From: Delphinus delphis
Lineage: Eukaryota; Chordata; Mammalia; Artiodactyla; Delphinidae
NCBI RefSeq assembly: GCF_949987515.2
Contig: NC_082683.1
Span: 128,612,582-128,676,581 of the forward strand
Length of the DNA: 64,000 bases
Direction: 5' to 3'
The first letter of the stretch is position 1, and each line of letters opens with the position of its first letter. Below the pieces are notes generated by a model. That model was not told where the DNA came from, did no database searches, and saw only the letters and a program-made list of their open reading frames with translations. Position numbers and translations under genes: made by a program. Shown piece after piece: positions 1 through 12,144 of this stretch.

Positions 1-17
1 GCCACCAGGGAAGCCCG
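1..17 (-). mobile_element. CHR-type SINE, head end only
   Basis: The window opens with gccaccagggaagcccg, the reverse complement of the 5' head of the cetacean tRNA-derived SINE. The body continues to the left of the window. It interrupts the L1 that follows. Confidence 0.75.
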
Positions 18-1395
18 CTTTGCTGTTTTTAATAATTTTTCTTTGAATTTAATTTTTTGTTAGTTTGATTATTATGTTTTGGCATGTTTCTCCTTGGGTT
101 TACCCTGTATGTGACTCTCTGCACTTCCTGGACTTGGGTGACTATTTCCTTTCCCATGTTAGGGAAGTTTTCATCTCTAATCTCTTCAAATATTTTCTCA
201 AACCCTTTCTCTCTCTCTCTTCTTGTTCTGGGACCCCTATAATTCAAATGTCGGTACATTTAGCGTTGTCCCAGTGGTCTGTGAGACTGTCCTCATTTCT
301 TTTCATTCCTTTTTTCTTTATTCTGCTCCTCGGCAGTGATTTTCACCATTCTATCTTCCAGCTCACTTATTCGTTCTTCTGACTCAGTTATTCTACTATT
401 GATTCCTTCTAGTGTATTTTTCATTTCACTTTTGTGTTTTTCATCACTGTTTGTTCTTTAATTTTTCTAGGTCCTTGTTAAACATTTCTTTTATATTCTC
501 AATATACGCCTCCATTCTATTTCCAAGGTGTTGGATCATCTTTACTATCATTACTCTGAATTCTTTTTCAGGTAGATGGCCTATTTCCTCTTCATTTACT
601 TGGTCTGCTCCTTCATCTGTAACATATTTTTTTTGATGGGTTGGGCTATGTTCCTCTCTTGCTGGTTGTTTGGCCTGAGGCATCCAGCACTGGAGTTTTC
701 AGGCAGTTTGTTGGAGCCAGGTCTTTGTGCTGAGCTGAGGACCTCTGGGAGAGCTAACACCGATTAATATTCCCTGGGGCCTGAAGTTCTCTGTTAATCC
801 AGTGGCTTGGACTTGGCACTCTCACCACAGGAACTCAGGCCCAATCCCTGCCCTGGGAACCAAGACCATGCAAGCCATGCAGCACAGCAAAAAAAAAAAA
901 AAAGGGAACAAACAGAAAGGAGAACAATAACAAAGAATAAAAAATAAAGTAAAATTAGAATAATAAAAAATATATTAGAAAAAATAAAAATGAAACAACA
1001 AAGCAAAAAAGAACTACACACACACACAAAAAGGCCAGAAGAGGCCTTAGTGGGGGAGGGGGGCTTAGGCCCAGGGCCCACGCAGCCAGAAAAGGTCTCG
1101 GGGGGGGGAGGGGTGGCGGAGGTTAGGCTCAGGACCTGGGCAGCTGGAGGTGGCCCCGGAGGGTGGAGGTTCAGGCCCAGGACCCCAGAAGGCTTGTCAG
1201 GGCCCTAGTGGGTGGGGGAGATGCTGGCTGCATTCCTCTCCGATTCCCCAATCTTCCTAAGATCTCTCCCCATCTCTGCTGATTCCCTCACCATGAGTGG
1301 GCCCCTCCAAGTGTGGGAACCCCTCCCCTCCCCCAGCCGCCATTCAAGATCCATTGTCAAACTATTTCAGAGGCCAAATGTCATCATTTTATAGG
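18..1395 (-). mobile_element. L1 LINE, 5' portion (ORF1 remnant plus 5'UTR)
   Basis: A minus-strand L1 has its 3' part beyond the left edge. ORF1 fragments lie at 29-259 and 444-683. From about 690 to 1395 runs the 5'UTR: an A-rich stretch (890-1020) and then a G-rich tract (1050-1200). Presence of 5'UTR suggests a near-full-length insertion originally. The right boundary is set where L1-like GC-rich sequence gives way to AT-rich flank, and no target duplication could be verified. Confidence 0.75.
29..683 (-). pseudogene. L1 ORF1p remnant
   Basis: On the minus strand, 683-444 encodes the N-terminal coiled-coil part (MPQAKQPAREE..., then PEKEFRVMIVKMIQ), and 259-29 encodes the later part with EKGFEKIFEEI and NFPNMGKEI. 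These match the same region of the L1 at 15.5-20.6 kb. ORF1p is the RNA-binding chaperone of L1 retrotransposition. The frame is broken between the two pieces, so this is a dead copy. Confidence 0.75.
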
Positions 1396-3743
1396 TGTCC
1401 AATTTGAATAAAATGGATTATGATTAATTTAGTAAAAGGTAGTATATTGACTCAATCGTTACCTCCTTCTACAGAATTAAGAGCTTTTACAAACATTAGC
1501 ATGAGTTTATCATATGGGAAAGAGAAAAGTTACACTTATTATTAAAAAAAAATCAAGCTTATTAGTAAAGAGGCTGATTTTTTTTAATGCCAGTGGATAA
1601 ACCTCTATTCAGTTCTGAGAATAAGTTAGATAAAGAGAAGGAAGAAAAATGGAAACTAAAACATTATGGAAACTTCTCAAGTCATTTTCATGGAAATTGG
1701 AAGGGCAAAACTTATTCCTTAAACAATCAGCCAGTCAACAAACACTTTTTAATAGAATTCCTAGTCTGTGCTAAGTCTGAAGCAGAGGTCTTGCTACAAA
1801 TTTACAAAACTAGAGTTTCATATTCATTTAAAGAGGAGTTGGCCTGTTAATGGAAGATTCCTTTGATTAATGTCAGGCTAATTAATTCCAACTCAAGATT
1901 AATCAACTTAAAACAATTAAAGCACTAGTCTGGTTTAAAAAAATCTTATAAATTAAAATGTCAGTTTCCATCCTTCTCACATGGCATTCAGAGATTCTGA
2001 CCTGAATTTATATACGAGGAATCTTATTTAAAAACATTTTAGGCCATCAATAAGATTTTTTTGTCCATTTATTGTGTCATAGACCGTAAATACAAGGGTA
2101 TCTATTTTCAAACATTTCCATATGAAAACAAAACAAAGCAGGGGAAAAAAAAACATGAATGATGAAATTTGAAATACAAAGAGGAGGATCTGAGAGTCTG
2201 GATTTTAATTTGAAATCAGTTTATGCTTCCTGCTAAGTTTCATAAAGCTAATGTAAAACTATGGAATATTGTAGATATACGCTGCTCTTAATGTGTAGCT
2301 GCTTGTAGCCATAACTAGGTCAAAAAATCAACTGGTGAAAATGGGATTTTCCACCTCACGGAAGCAGTACTTGATTTTTGACCTTGTCCTCTAGGGGTAT
2401 TAGAAGAGTTGTAAGGAGGATGATATCCTGAGCCCACCCTTCAAGGCTCAGAGGAAGGGAGGAAAGAATGTGAGGACAAGGCTTGGTGGCTTGTGATTTC
2501 AAGCCCCAGGTGGGGCAGTTATAACCTTGGTGATCCGATGGAGAGCAAGACCAGGAAGAAGCAGCAGCATGAGAGAAGTGCTGTCAGATGTACTTTGATA
2601 GTAAACAAAGTAGTTGGGGCAACAGTCCAACTGGCATCATTTTCTGTCCCTCATTTTAAACACATTTTCTGTCCCTCATTTTAAACACACGTTTGCCTAG
2701 ATTGGGCTAGGTGTTAGTTTGTCTGGTAACAGGGCTGAACCAAGAAACAGATATCTTTCAAGGTCTTTTCCAGCTCTGAGATTCATTCCATCATTTTCTG
2801 CCAGGGGAAACACAGGCTGAGCCCACAGATCGTCTGAGCATTAGAATAAGCACACCAAGGGGCACAGTTTTGGATATGAACAATCAGCAGAATGGAATTT
2901 GAGGAATGTGGTAGAACTAAAATGTGAAGCTAGGAAAGTTGACTTACCTCCATCAGAGAGAAAAATTTTTTTAATTCTTTAAGGTTTTGAATACTTGAGG
3001 GTACATGCCTAGGTGGCAGGTTAAGAGAAATCTGTTTCAGTGGAATTCAAATTGAGTCAGGCTTTTCTGGTTGAAGTGGGAAATGCTAAAAGCCATAATG
3101 AGGCTAGGGAACTGGGTTTGGAGTTTTCCTGGGGTGAACCTGTCTCTGTGTTCCTCTCCTGGGATTTTGGAGAACACATGGGTATGAACCATCAGAGTAC
3201 AGGGAACACATATAAATCTGCTCTAACCTCCCTGCCTTGACTATGACTTCCCTCAAAGCAGCAGGTTTTCCTCCCTCCACATCCTCCACTCCGCTCCATC
3301 TAAATTCATTTTCATAGCTTTGATTCTCTCTCTCTTCTCCACCTTTCCCTTTTACAGCCTACGCCCAAACCATTTCACTTGGGTCCACTTCCCTTGGGCT
3401 CTTTGGAGCATGACTTTGCCAAGGGGATACCCTAAATACAAATGCTTCTTTATAGGAAAACCTGTTAGGCTTTTTTAAATTAATTAAAATATGCATACTT
3501 GTAAACTCTATTTCAGTAAATCTGGTTCTTCTCAACCAAGATAAATCCCATGGAGTTTCTGTCTTTCTTCAGAGTTAGTGATTTACATCTTCTGACTCTC
3601 CTTTTATTGCAACAGTGGTGGCAAGTTTCCCTTGCCGAGTCGCCAAAGAGCTTGTGAGCATCAACACAGCCAACTGTGGGCTTTCAGTTTATATAATCCT
3701 CAGGGCAGACTGAAGAAATTGATATTGTTAAAAAGAGATTGAG
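1396..3743. other. intergenic, no gene recognised
   Basis: AT-rich single-copy-looking sequence with only short fortuitous open frames. It holds a perfect 25-bp tandem duplication at 2639-2688 (separate entry). No named repeat was recognised by eye. Confidence 0.5.
2639..2688. repeat. perfect 25-bp tandem duplication
   Basis: Two identical 25-base units, each beginning attttctgtccctcat, lie head to tail at 2639-2663 and 2664-2688. The absence of differences suggests a recent duplication or ongoing homogenisation. Confidence 0.9.
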
Positions 3744-3957
3744 GGCTTCCCTGGTGGCGCAGTGGTTGAGAGTCCGCCTGCCAATACAGGGGACACGGGT
3801 TCGTGGCCCAGTCCGGGAAGATCCCACATGCCGCGGAGCTGCTGGGCCCGTGAGCCATGGCCGCTGAGCCTGTGCATCCGGAGCCTGTGCTCCGCAACGG
3901 GAGAGGCCACAACAGTGAGAAGCCCGCGTACCACAGAAAAAAAAAACAAAAAAAGAA
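3744..3957 (+). mobile_element. CHR-type tRNA-derived SINE
   Basis: It begins ggcttccctggtggcgcag, carries the tRNA-derived promoter part (B-box-like ggttcgtg region) and the gagaggccacaacagtgag tail, and ends in an A-rich tract. Flanks aagagattga and aagaaattga look like a target duplication with one mismatch. Confidence 0.93.
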
Positions 3958-3959
3958 AT

Positions 3960-4955
3960 TGAAGTGAATTACATAATTTCCTTTCAGATGTGTGTGAATC
4001 TAAGCATTCCCGAGATAAAGAGCAAGATCCTAAAATCATTCCCACTTGGATAAACAGGAGCCTTTTGAATTTGGGGCACATCATCCTTTAATTATTGGCT
4101 TTACTGACTCTCTAGAGACAATAAGAGCAGATATCCTCCCTTCAAAGGGAGTCCCTCTGAGAGTTGATTTCACCCTAAGTGTGTACCTCATATAAATGAT
4201 TGTGAAGATACACAGATCAATGAAGACATAACCGATATAAATTAAATGCATGCGTCTCTGGAAAGTTACTGTGTTTTGCTCCCAGAAGGAAATCACTCTT
4301 CATTTCACCAGAATAAGTTCCAGTTTTGGCTTTCCTTTGTTCTCCAAAGGTTTTACTTCTCAAAATTTTGCTTTTTAAAACATTATATTGTTAGAGAAAA
4401 TTAAAAAGCAAACACTTTTCTTAAGCAGGTCTTTCATTCACAGGATTGAAGGCCTCTGTGAGTATATGGCAGCAAAACCCAGTGAAATTTGGATTACTAT
4501 TACTGATATTATTAGCGCTATTGACATGCAAAAATGTAGGTTGTATCAGTGCTCACAGTTCCTTGACTGGCACTTAGTAAAACTCCTCAAAAGCAGCAGT
4601 GAAATAAGGGTATGCACCTTTTTTGTGTGTTGTGATGACCTGTGGGACTCTAGAAGCTAGGAAACTACTGTTTTCCTCACTGCTCTGTTTGGCCTTTCTT
4701 CATTCCATCTTTAAAGTGGGCTTATTTGTAAGACTGTATTCTAAGTTTGTTTGGATCTTAATGTATTGTTTATTGTTAAATTTTCTTTCTTTGTGGGAGA
4801 GATAGGGACTGAATGGAAAAGTAATATCAAGTATTGTATCATTTTCTAGAAAGGCATGATTTAAGATACTCTGAGTCAGGCATTTATAACCTTGCAAAAG
4901 GATCAAGTTGTAACTTGACTTGGCAGTGGCCAGATGTGCACACTGAAGTAACTCC
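3960..4955. other. intergenic, no gene recognised
   Basis: No recognisable repeat or exon. The open frames here are under 110 codons and show no known domain. Confidence 0.45.
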
Positions 4956-4959
4956 TGGA

Positions 4960-5165
4960 CATAGTGTGGACGCTCAAATCCTGGCTCTAAATATACTAGC
5001 ACTATGACTGCAGACAAGTTATTTAACTTCTTGAAGCCTTAATTTCCTTATCTGTAAAACTGAATAAAACCAGTCCTTGCTTCTTAAGGCTGTTGTGAGT
5101 CTTCCTACATGTAAGCACTAAAAATGGTGTCTGAACAGAGTACATGCTCAAAAGCTGCTAGTTAT
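4960..5165 (-). mobile_element. MIR SINE fossil
   Basis: The reverse-complement MIR pattern is visible: 'gcagacaagttatttaacttc', 'cttatctgtaaaac', 'ggctgttgtgag' and a trailing 'tgctcaaaagctg'. Divergence is high, as expected of this ancient mammalian family. Confidence 0.75.
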
Positions 5166-6985
5166 ATACACACTTTCCTCAATTTCCCAGGAAATTCAGA
5201 GAGTTCTCCTGAATCCTCTGGATAGTTGTGGCTATTCAGATGTGAATACAGATGATAGGAAAGAGGAGAGTCATGCCAAGAAGTGAGAGATTGGAGAGAA
5301 TGATCTTATTCTCAGGATTCCTTTGAAGATTCTTCATAGCAGGAGGTACAGAGAAAATTTAAAAGCAACCCTAGTCTGTTGGGTTGAGGTGAAGGGCATG
5401 GTTTGGACCAGCCATTGGTCTTTTTGATGAAAAGAACTTCCATGGCAAAAGAGCATTCTCTAGAGGCCTGGCAAGTTGAGAATAGCATTGACTGCAGAAC
5501 TTCCTTGAGTGGAGGAAGCAGCACTCTGCCAGCAAAGTTCAAGCCTCTGGGAATCCTTCTTACACTTAGAAGAAATGACAGTTTTGTGGTGAGGACTAAA
5601 TTGAGCAAGTTCTATAGAGTTTCAAAGAGGTAAAACTATGAGGCCTGAATTACAAAGATACACACATCTCCAATTCTGACTTATGGGAAAGATAAATAGG
5701 TTTTGCAGGCTAAGGTTATGAAGGAACTCTCATGTGTACATGCAGTTTTACACAAACTGTATGTTGGATATATATGTTATATGCTATTTTCTATTAATAA
5801 GACTTTTTAATACAACTTTGTGAAAGAGTACTCATCCTAAAATTTAGAAATTCCTAGGAGTCCTAAAAAAATTAGGGAGGCAGGATAAGACAGTCAGTAA
5901 TTTTCTTGAGAAAACTATGACCTTGAAAAAGTTAGAGAAATGTGTTTGAATGCTATTTACTCTGTGCTCCCAGAACCTAAGAAAACTTGTGTTTAATGGG
6001 AATTAAATGGTTGGCCCTAAAATTCCCTTTCTATATTCTTTCATTTGTTTCTTTTTTCCCTGGAGAGGGCTAATTGTGCGTGCTGGCAGAGAGTGTGTAC
6101 ACTCACGATTCCTTATCTTGGGAATGATGAATCATAAATGCGAACTCCCTGTTGAATGCTAGAAGGCATTCCACTCTGAAATGTTCCTCCCTCTGACCCT
6201 GGAACTGGCTTTATTAAAATGCCTCCTTCCCCACATGAAAGCATCAAGATTCACTGCTCACTGGACATTTCCTCCAGAACGGAGGCATTTTAGGCTTAGT
6301 CAATGTTCCATTAAGCCAGGGAAGATGTACTCCATTTGGAAAACAATGAGGGAAATTAGTACAGAGGATTTTCTCACGCTGAAAACACATGTGTCCCTTG
6401 TTACCATTCTATCTTGGGAAAGTGGGAGCTCAATATATCCCTTTGAAATTGGAATATTTGAGGAAAGTGATTAATGTCCACACAAACTAATCCAACCTAG
6501 GAAGTGAATTCCTTCCCATGCAAGCTAATCCTCCCTAATTTCAAATTTACCATCAAAGTCAAATATTTGGGGTTCTATGTATACTGAAAGTCAAATATAT
6601 AAACTTCCAGTGCTCAGAGACTTTTGTCTCTTCTGGCCCCAATTTTTGTGACTAGTTGACAAGTACGGTTGCTGCACATTTCAAACAGCTCATTTATCTA
6701 GTCCCTAGAACAGGGAACAGACCCCATGGAGAGACCTTGTGTTTGGCAACCTTACGCCAGTTGTTGTGATGCTTATTAGCCTGGCCCGCCATCTGTCTCT
6801 GACAGCCAGCTCCCTGATTTGAGATTTAAGAGCTGGCCAGACTTTCAAGACATTACCTGAGACCCAGGGCAGGGGAAACAAAATGTCTATGTTCCAAATA
6901 GCTTCATTTGATTACACAATGGCTGTGTAAGAACAGATGATCAGATCAGAATGGAAAAGGTGAATAATAACATTGAGGTCACTGA
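5166..6985. other. intergenic, no gene recognised
   Basis: No repeat family, RNA gene or exon could be named. It may hold conserved non-coding elements, but that cannot be judged from one sequence. Confidence 0.45.
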
Positions 6986-7319
6986 GGGTTTGTCCTTCAA
7001 AACAAAATGTCTTTTACTTCTGCCTCTTCCCCAAGCTGCTGCCAAATCCCAATTCACTATTCTTGAGCAGCCCAGAGTATTCATCTTTATTCGTTTTCAT
7101 AGCTTCCTTTAATTTCTTTATTCTCCTTTCCTGCATCGCAGCGAATAGATTGCGTTTTCTCCTGCTATCTTAAATGTTGTATACTGTATTTTTTTCTTAT
7201 AACATTCATACACATGTTCATATATCTTCATTGGTTGCTTCATGTTTCAATACTTTTATCTTGCATTAAAAAGTATTGATTTGTCTCCATGTTCATCTAT
7301 CATGTTGTCTAAATTTTAG

Positions 7320-7680
7320 TTCTGGATCAGATACTTCCCTTTTTGCTTTTCTCCAGTTCTAGGTTTTCCAAAAGAGAACAGTAAAGTTTACCAAGATATT
7401 TGATCACCTTATCTTCTCCTCTCTTACAGCAGTTCCTGGTTTCTCTCATTTAGAATTTTCTCTTATTTAGAACTTCCTCCAAAAGCATATTCAAGGTAAT
7501 ATCTTTATGAGGTAAACCTGAGGCTGTGTATGCCTCTTTTTTATTAAGACAATTTTTTGAATGAAAATGTAACTTGATATAAAATTCTTAGTCCAATTTT
7601 CTTTTCCCTCAATGCTTTAAATATAGAATTTCATTCTCTTTTTGCATCCACTATTGCTATTGACTAGTCTGACCACTACC
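7320..7680 (-). mobile_element. old L1 (L1M-type) ORF1-region fragment
   Basis: Antisense L1 phrases such as 'gaacttcctccaaaagcatattc' and the 'ataaaattcttagtcc ... ctcaatgctttaaa' block resemble the end-of-ORF1 region of old mammalian L1s. It is strongly diverged, so both ends are approximate. Confidence 0.5.
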
Positions 7681-7689
7681 TCGTGGGGG

Positions 7690-8210
7690 AACTCCCTTTG
7701 TCCCCTCAACTGGATTGGACTGCCAGTACAATTGATGTCCTTATAGCTACATAGGTCAAAGCTTTGCTCTCACACAAATCTTTCTCCACACGTTAAATAC
7801 CTATTTTGACTTAAGTAATGTTTTAGGCTCTTGGTATGTAAAAGTTTAAACTTGCCAAAACAAGTTCAGATAGGAGAAATTGATGGGCAGAGCTTGCTAA
7901 TATGATGCCAGCAAGCAGTAAATGGGTCACATACAATTCACTGTGGCAAAACTAGTGCATACAGGCTGATAGAGACAGAGTCATAGCTAAGAAAAACACT
8001 TGGCTTCTAGTGCAGTTTTCTCCCTCAAGTCAATCTCAAGACCCAAACCTGTGGTAATACACAAAAGACACACTTTCAGAATGTCCTTCTTTCCCTTCCT
8101 ATAAGATTGTATGGACCTCGAATAAGGGATGTGGATGGTGTGATGCAAGTCAATGACCACTGTCAACAACTTAAACAGTAGGAAGTACTTTCAATATAGC
8201 CAAACTACTA
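7690..8210. other. intergenic, nothing recognised
   Basis: No gene, RNA or named repeat seen. Confidence 0.4.
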
Positions 8211-8214
8211 TTCA

Positions 8215-8905
8215 TTTATTCATTTATCTATCCATCCAGTCATCCACTCATTAAAAGTGTTCTTGTGCCCTTGCTATATGCCAAGCCCTGTGCCAGCTGT
8301 ATGCCAGGGATATAAAAGAGAGCTTGCCCATGTGGAGTTGACCAAATGGTGGGGGAAATAGGAGTCAAGGAGTCTCACAGCTAAATGCAAGATCACACTT
8401 ATGAGGAGTCCTCTGAAGGAGAGAGTATGTGCTGTTCAAACATATCAAAGAGGGAAGTGACCTGGTCAGCGGGGTTGGGGAAGGTTGCCTTGTAGAGGTG
8501 ATGACTGAGATTTGAAGAATGAGCAGGAATTAAATAGACAAAGACAGGAGGAGAGAGTGCTGTCTGCACGGGGTACATTATGTGAAAAGAATGTGGCCGG
8601 AGGGATGGTTGGGAGTCCATAGGACAGAAAGAAGGCCAATGTAGCCAAAACTCTGAACTCACAAAGGAACATCCTGTGACACAAGGATGGGGAAGTAGGT
8701 GGGGATCAGAATGTGTGGGACCTTCTAAGCCATGTTGGGAATCTTGGCGTCTGGGCAAGGGCAAGTCTTGAGGTTTTTAAGTCTGGAAATGGAGGTGGTA
8801 TGATCAGTGTTGCAAGTGGAAAATATTCCTTTGGTTGTAACGTGGAGGGTGTATTACCGTGGGAAAGGATCTTCAGTAGCAGCAGCACTTCCAGGCATTG
8901 GAAAC
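8215..8905 (-). mobile_element. L2 LINE, 3' part
   Basis: Reverse-complement L2 3' end: an attcatttattcattt tail, 'gccaagccctgtgccagctg', 'gacctggtcagcggggttggggaaggttgcc', then 'tttgaagaatgagcaggaatta'. Open frames on the minus strand here (for example 8764-8399) are L2-derived rather than host genes. Confidence 0.7.
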
Positions 8906-9175
8906 ATGTAACCATGTGTTCCGTGGAAGCAAAGCTTTCTCACATGTGTCAGTTTAGCCTGCTTTGGAAGATCACTGCCTATGTATGTGCATCAGCACAA
9001 AGAAAATTTCCTTTCCCAACTTAATTTTTTGAATTTTGGAAATTTATATGTATGCTGACTCCTAGAATAGATCCATCTACTATCATGTAGAGCTCTGAAC
9101 AGGCCTCTTTAAGTTAGGTTTCCTGTGGTTGATCACCTGAAACTGATGGCACTATTTCTGATGATTCCCTGAGGC

Positions 9176-9362
9176 AGTGTTCTCATACTTTAGGCTGTAT
9201 CAAAATCACCTGGAGGACTTGTTAAACCATAAACTGCTGGGCCCAGCCACTCCCAGAGTTTCTGATTCAGTAAGCCTAGGGTGGGAACCAATAATTGCCT
9301 TTTTAACAAGTTCTCAGGGTATGTTGATGATGCTGGTCCAGGAACCACACTGTGAGAACCAC
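9176..9362 (+). mobile_element. hAT-Charlie MITE, MER20-like
   Basis: It starts cagtgttctcatactttagg, carries 'aaaatcacctggaggacttgtta' and 'gagtttctgattcagta', and ends 'ccacactgtgagaaccactg', giving the terminal inverted repeats of this non-autonomous hAT family. The family name is by eye. Confidence 0.7.
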
Positions 9363-9379
9363 TGCACCTAATGCGTTAG

Positions 9380-9728
9380 GTCCCAACTATGGCTGCACAT
9401 TAAAATCACCTGGGGGCTTCCCTGGTGGCGCAGTGGTTGAGAGTCTGCCTGCTGATGCAGGGGACACGGGTTCGTGCCCCGGTCTGGGAAGATCCCACAT
9501 GCCGCGGAGCGGCTGGGCCCGTGAGCCATGGCCGCTGAGCCTGCGCATCCGGAGCCTGTGCTCCGCAACGGGAGAGGCCACAACAGTGAGAGGCCCACGT
9601 ACTGCAAAAAAAAAAAAAAAGAAAATCACCTGGGAAGCTTTAACTATACCAGTTTAGATTGGGGGCCAGACCCAATAAATCAGAATATCCCTAGCAATTC
9701 TAATATCCATACATTAGATTGAGAAACA
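9380..9728 (+). mobile_element. MER5A-like hAT MITE split by a SINE
   Basis: The sequence 'ggctgcacattaaaatcacctggg' resumes after the SINE at 9622 as 'aaaatcacctgggaagcttt' and runs to 'attgagaaacact'. Joined across the SINE it follows the MER5A pattern. It is a DNA-transposon fossil with no coding capacity. Confidence 0.72.
9415..9621 (+). mobile_element. CHR-type SINE inserted in a MER5A-like element
   Basis: A well-preserved SINE (ggcttccctggtggcgcag head, A-tail of about 15). A perfect 13-bp target duplication, aaaatcacctggg, lies at 9402-9414 and 9622-9634, both inside the older hAT fossil. This dates the SINE as younger than its host. Confidence 0.95.
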
Positions 9729-9864
9729 CTTATCTGGTGCCTTGGACATTTAATAATAAGCCTTAAGGTACATTACTTTGTCTCTCTTTTCGCTTTATTT
9801 CTAGCTAACTCCTTAAGTCATACCCATAAAAAAATTTGGAGCTTATCAACAGAAATAATTTTGA

Positions 9865-10310
9865 GGTGCATACTATTTATAAAAAGTTTATCTGATTTTT
9901 TTCTATGTGTGTGCAACTGTTTACACATTTATTTACAAAATAAGGTCATACTATTCACACTGTATTCTAATGCTTTTACATATATTTTTTCCCGCTCATC
10001 AGTATACCTTGAACAAATTTCCACACTTCCATGCCAACAAATGTATTCTTTAAAACATTATTTTTAATGCTGATATATTATCTCATTGTGTGAAGAGCAC
10101 AATCTCTGAAAACAGTACTAGTGATATCCTTAAAAATTCCTAAAATTACAATTACTGGTAAATGAAATTTATATTTTGAGACTTTTAGTACATATTGCCA
10201 AACGGATCTACAGAAAAATGTATACAAATTTACATTCTCTTGGGAATCTCCATTTCCCCACACTTTAACCAACCTTTGTTAATTATCATTAAATCTACTT
10301 TCTAATTTAG
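9865..10310 (-). mobile_element. old L1 (L1M/HAL1-type) fragment
   Basis: The antisense pattern of old L1 3' regions is recognisable ('ttctttaaaacattatttttaatgctg', 'tttagtacatattgccaaa', 'aatttacattctcttgggaatctcc'). It is strongly diverged and lacks a clear poly(A). Confidence 0.5.
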
Positions 10311-10319
10311 TAGTTGAAA

Positions 10320-11797
10320 AATTAAAATATATTATTTTAAAACTTTTTTAAAGTTTATCTGAGTTTAATTTTAAAAGGCCTACTAGCCAACATCTATTCA
10401 TTTCTCAGTCATCACAGTTAATGAAAACTTACAGTGTATGCTGCGTGAGAGCATCATTTTGATCTCTAGATTACCATTTATGTGCATCTCTTGTGACACT
10501 GGTTGGTTCTGAAGGCTATTTAATCTTTTAATTATTTCTACTATCATCCCATCTTCTAATATCAGGAGGGCCTGAAATTCATGATCCCCAAAGGATATCA
10601 TCATCTAGATAGGTGTGTGTGTGTCTGTGTGTGAAGTTATGACTCACGTCCTAGGAGGTGAACAACACTGGCTTCAGCAACCTAGGTGCTGATGAAATCT
10701 CAATTATGTAATTTCCTACAGCGCTGATTGCAGTCAGCAAGGCAGATTTCCCTGACTCTGCTCTCCACTCCCTGCTCCAACTTCTTCCCACAAAATGAAC
10801 AGCTTTACCTCTGCCATGCTAACTGCTCCACAGCCAGTTTCCACCCCCTTAGAATTTGTACTTGCTGCAGGGAAGAGTAGATTTCCCTTACTACATGGTT
10901 TTGATGTGCCCAGGGGAGAAAGCAGAAGGAAGATTCCCTCTAGCCCAGCAAATTCCTTCTCCCAATTCATCAGTTCCTGTCACTACTGCTCTTGCCACAT
11001 TGCACTGTTGAGGACCTCGCCAGGAAGCCTCACGTGGCTCAGGGAGTGCTATTTGGCAAGGAAAGATGTAGCTCTGGAAGTCGGCTGGGCTTCAAGGGAG
11101 AGAGGGCTTGGTCTATGCTGTGTCATTAGCTATTTCCAAATCAGTACAAAGGGTAAAAGGCTCCTCACTAGAACAAGCTGAAATGCAGCCTCTGAACAAG
11201 TTGAGTGGTTCAGATAGGTGTATGACATTACTTTGACAATTCGTGTGTATGGTATCTTTCCAGCAGCTTACCTAAAAGCATTTAAACGATCCCATGGAAG
11301 CTCAAAAGATTTATGTGTGTTTTTCAAATGTGGAGAAACTCCCAGTTTCGAATAATTTGGGATTTGCATTGGCACGTGCCTTTCCATCTACCTGAAATAT
11401 GCCTTCTAAACTCAGAGATGGTGGTTCTTTTCATTAAATATAAAGTAGGAGTTGGTCACAGTTACCCATCTCCACATGGAACACATGCTTTAGTATCCTT
11501 GATTCTTAAGGGAGTCATTCCTTAAGTTTACCCTAAATCTATCTTGCTGCACTTTGTCTCTTGGCTGCCATACTATGATAATCAAATGAGTCAACCAAAA
11601 TAATGTGCAGACAAGTAGAAAAGTGATCAATGCCCAAAGGCACATATCCAGACACCAATCTGCAGGAAAGCAGTATGCCTCACAGGCAACTATGGAAGGA
11701 GTTTGGACAGGATGATCTGTAAATCCTTTCCCACTCTAAGATTCTGTGTGCTTAGGACTTTATGTTGGTGTTGGGGAAGTAACAAAAAAGTTGTCCC
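10320..11797. other. intergenic, no gene recognised
   Basis: A short (TG)n tract sits at 10613-10634. A 128-codon open frame at 10795-11181 has no recognisable domain and no exon-like context, so I treat it as chance. Confidence 0.45.
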
Positions 11798-11800
11798 TTT

Positions 11801-12123
11801 TCTTTTTTTTTTTTTTTAAATTTATTTTTATTTTCGGCTGCATTGGGTCTTCGTTGCTGCACGCAGGCTTTTTTCTAGTTGTGGTGAGCAGGGGCTACTC
11901 TCCATTGCAGTGCGCAGGCTTCTCATTGCAGTGGCTTCTCTTGTTGCAGAGCATGGGTTCTAGGCTTGCGGGCTTCAGTAGTTGTGGCACATGGGCTCAG
12001 TAGTTATGGCACACGGCCCTAGTTGCTCTGCGGCATGTGGGATCTTCCCGGACCAGGGCTTGAACCCGTGTCCCCTGTCCCCTGGCAGGCAGATTCTTAA
12101 CCACTGTGCCAACAGGGAAGCCC
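11801..12123 (-). mobile_element. longer CHR-type SINE (CHR-2-like)
   Basis: Reverse orientation: a poly-T run, then 'ggctgcattgggtcttcgttgctgc', 'agtagttgtggcacatgggctcag', and the head 'aacagggaagcccc' at the right end. Longer than the 210-bp type because of its extra tail region. Flanks ccttttctt are a probable short target duplication. Confidence 0.9.
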
Positions 12124-12144
12124 CCTACTTCCTTTTCTTAATTC

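Noticed and set aside
8399..8764. 121-codon minus-strand frame with many histidines and prolines
   Set aside because: It lies in an L2 3' region; L2 sense-strand sequence often leaves such frames.
10795..11181. 128-codon plus-strand open frame
   Set aside because: No domain, no exon-like boundaries, no repeat-encoded protein; chance frame in intergenic sequence.
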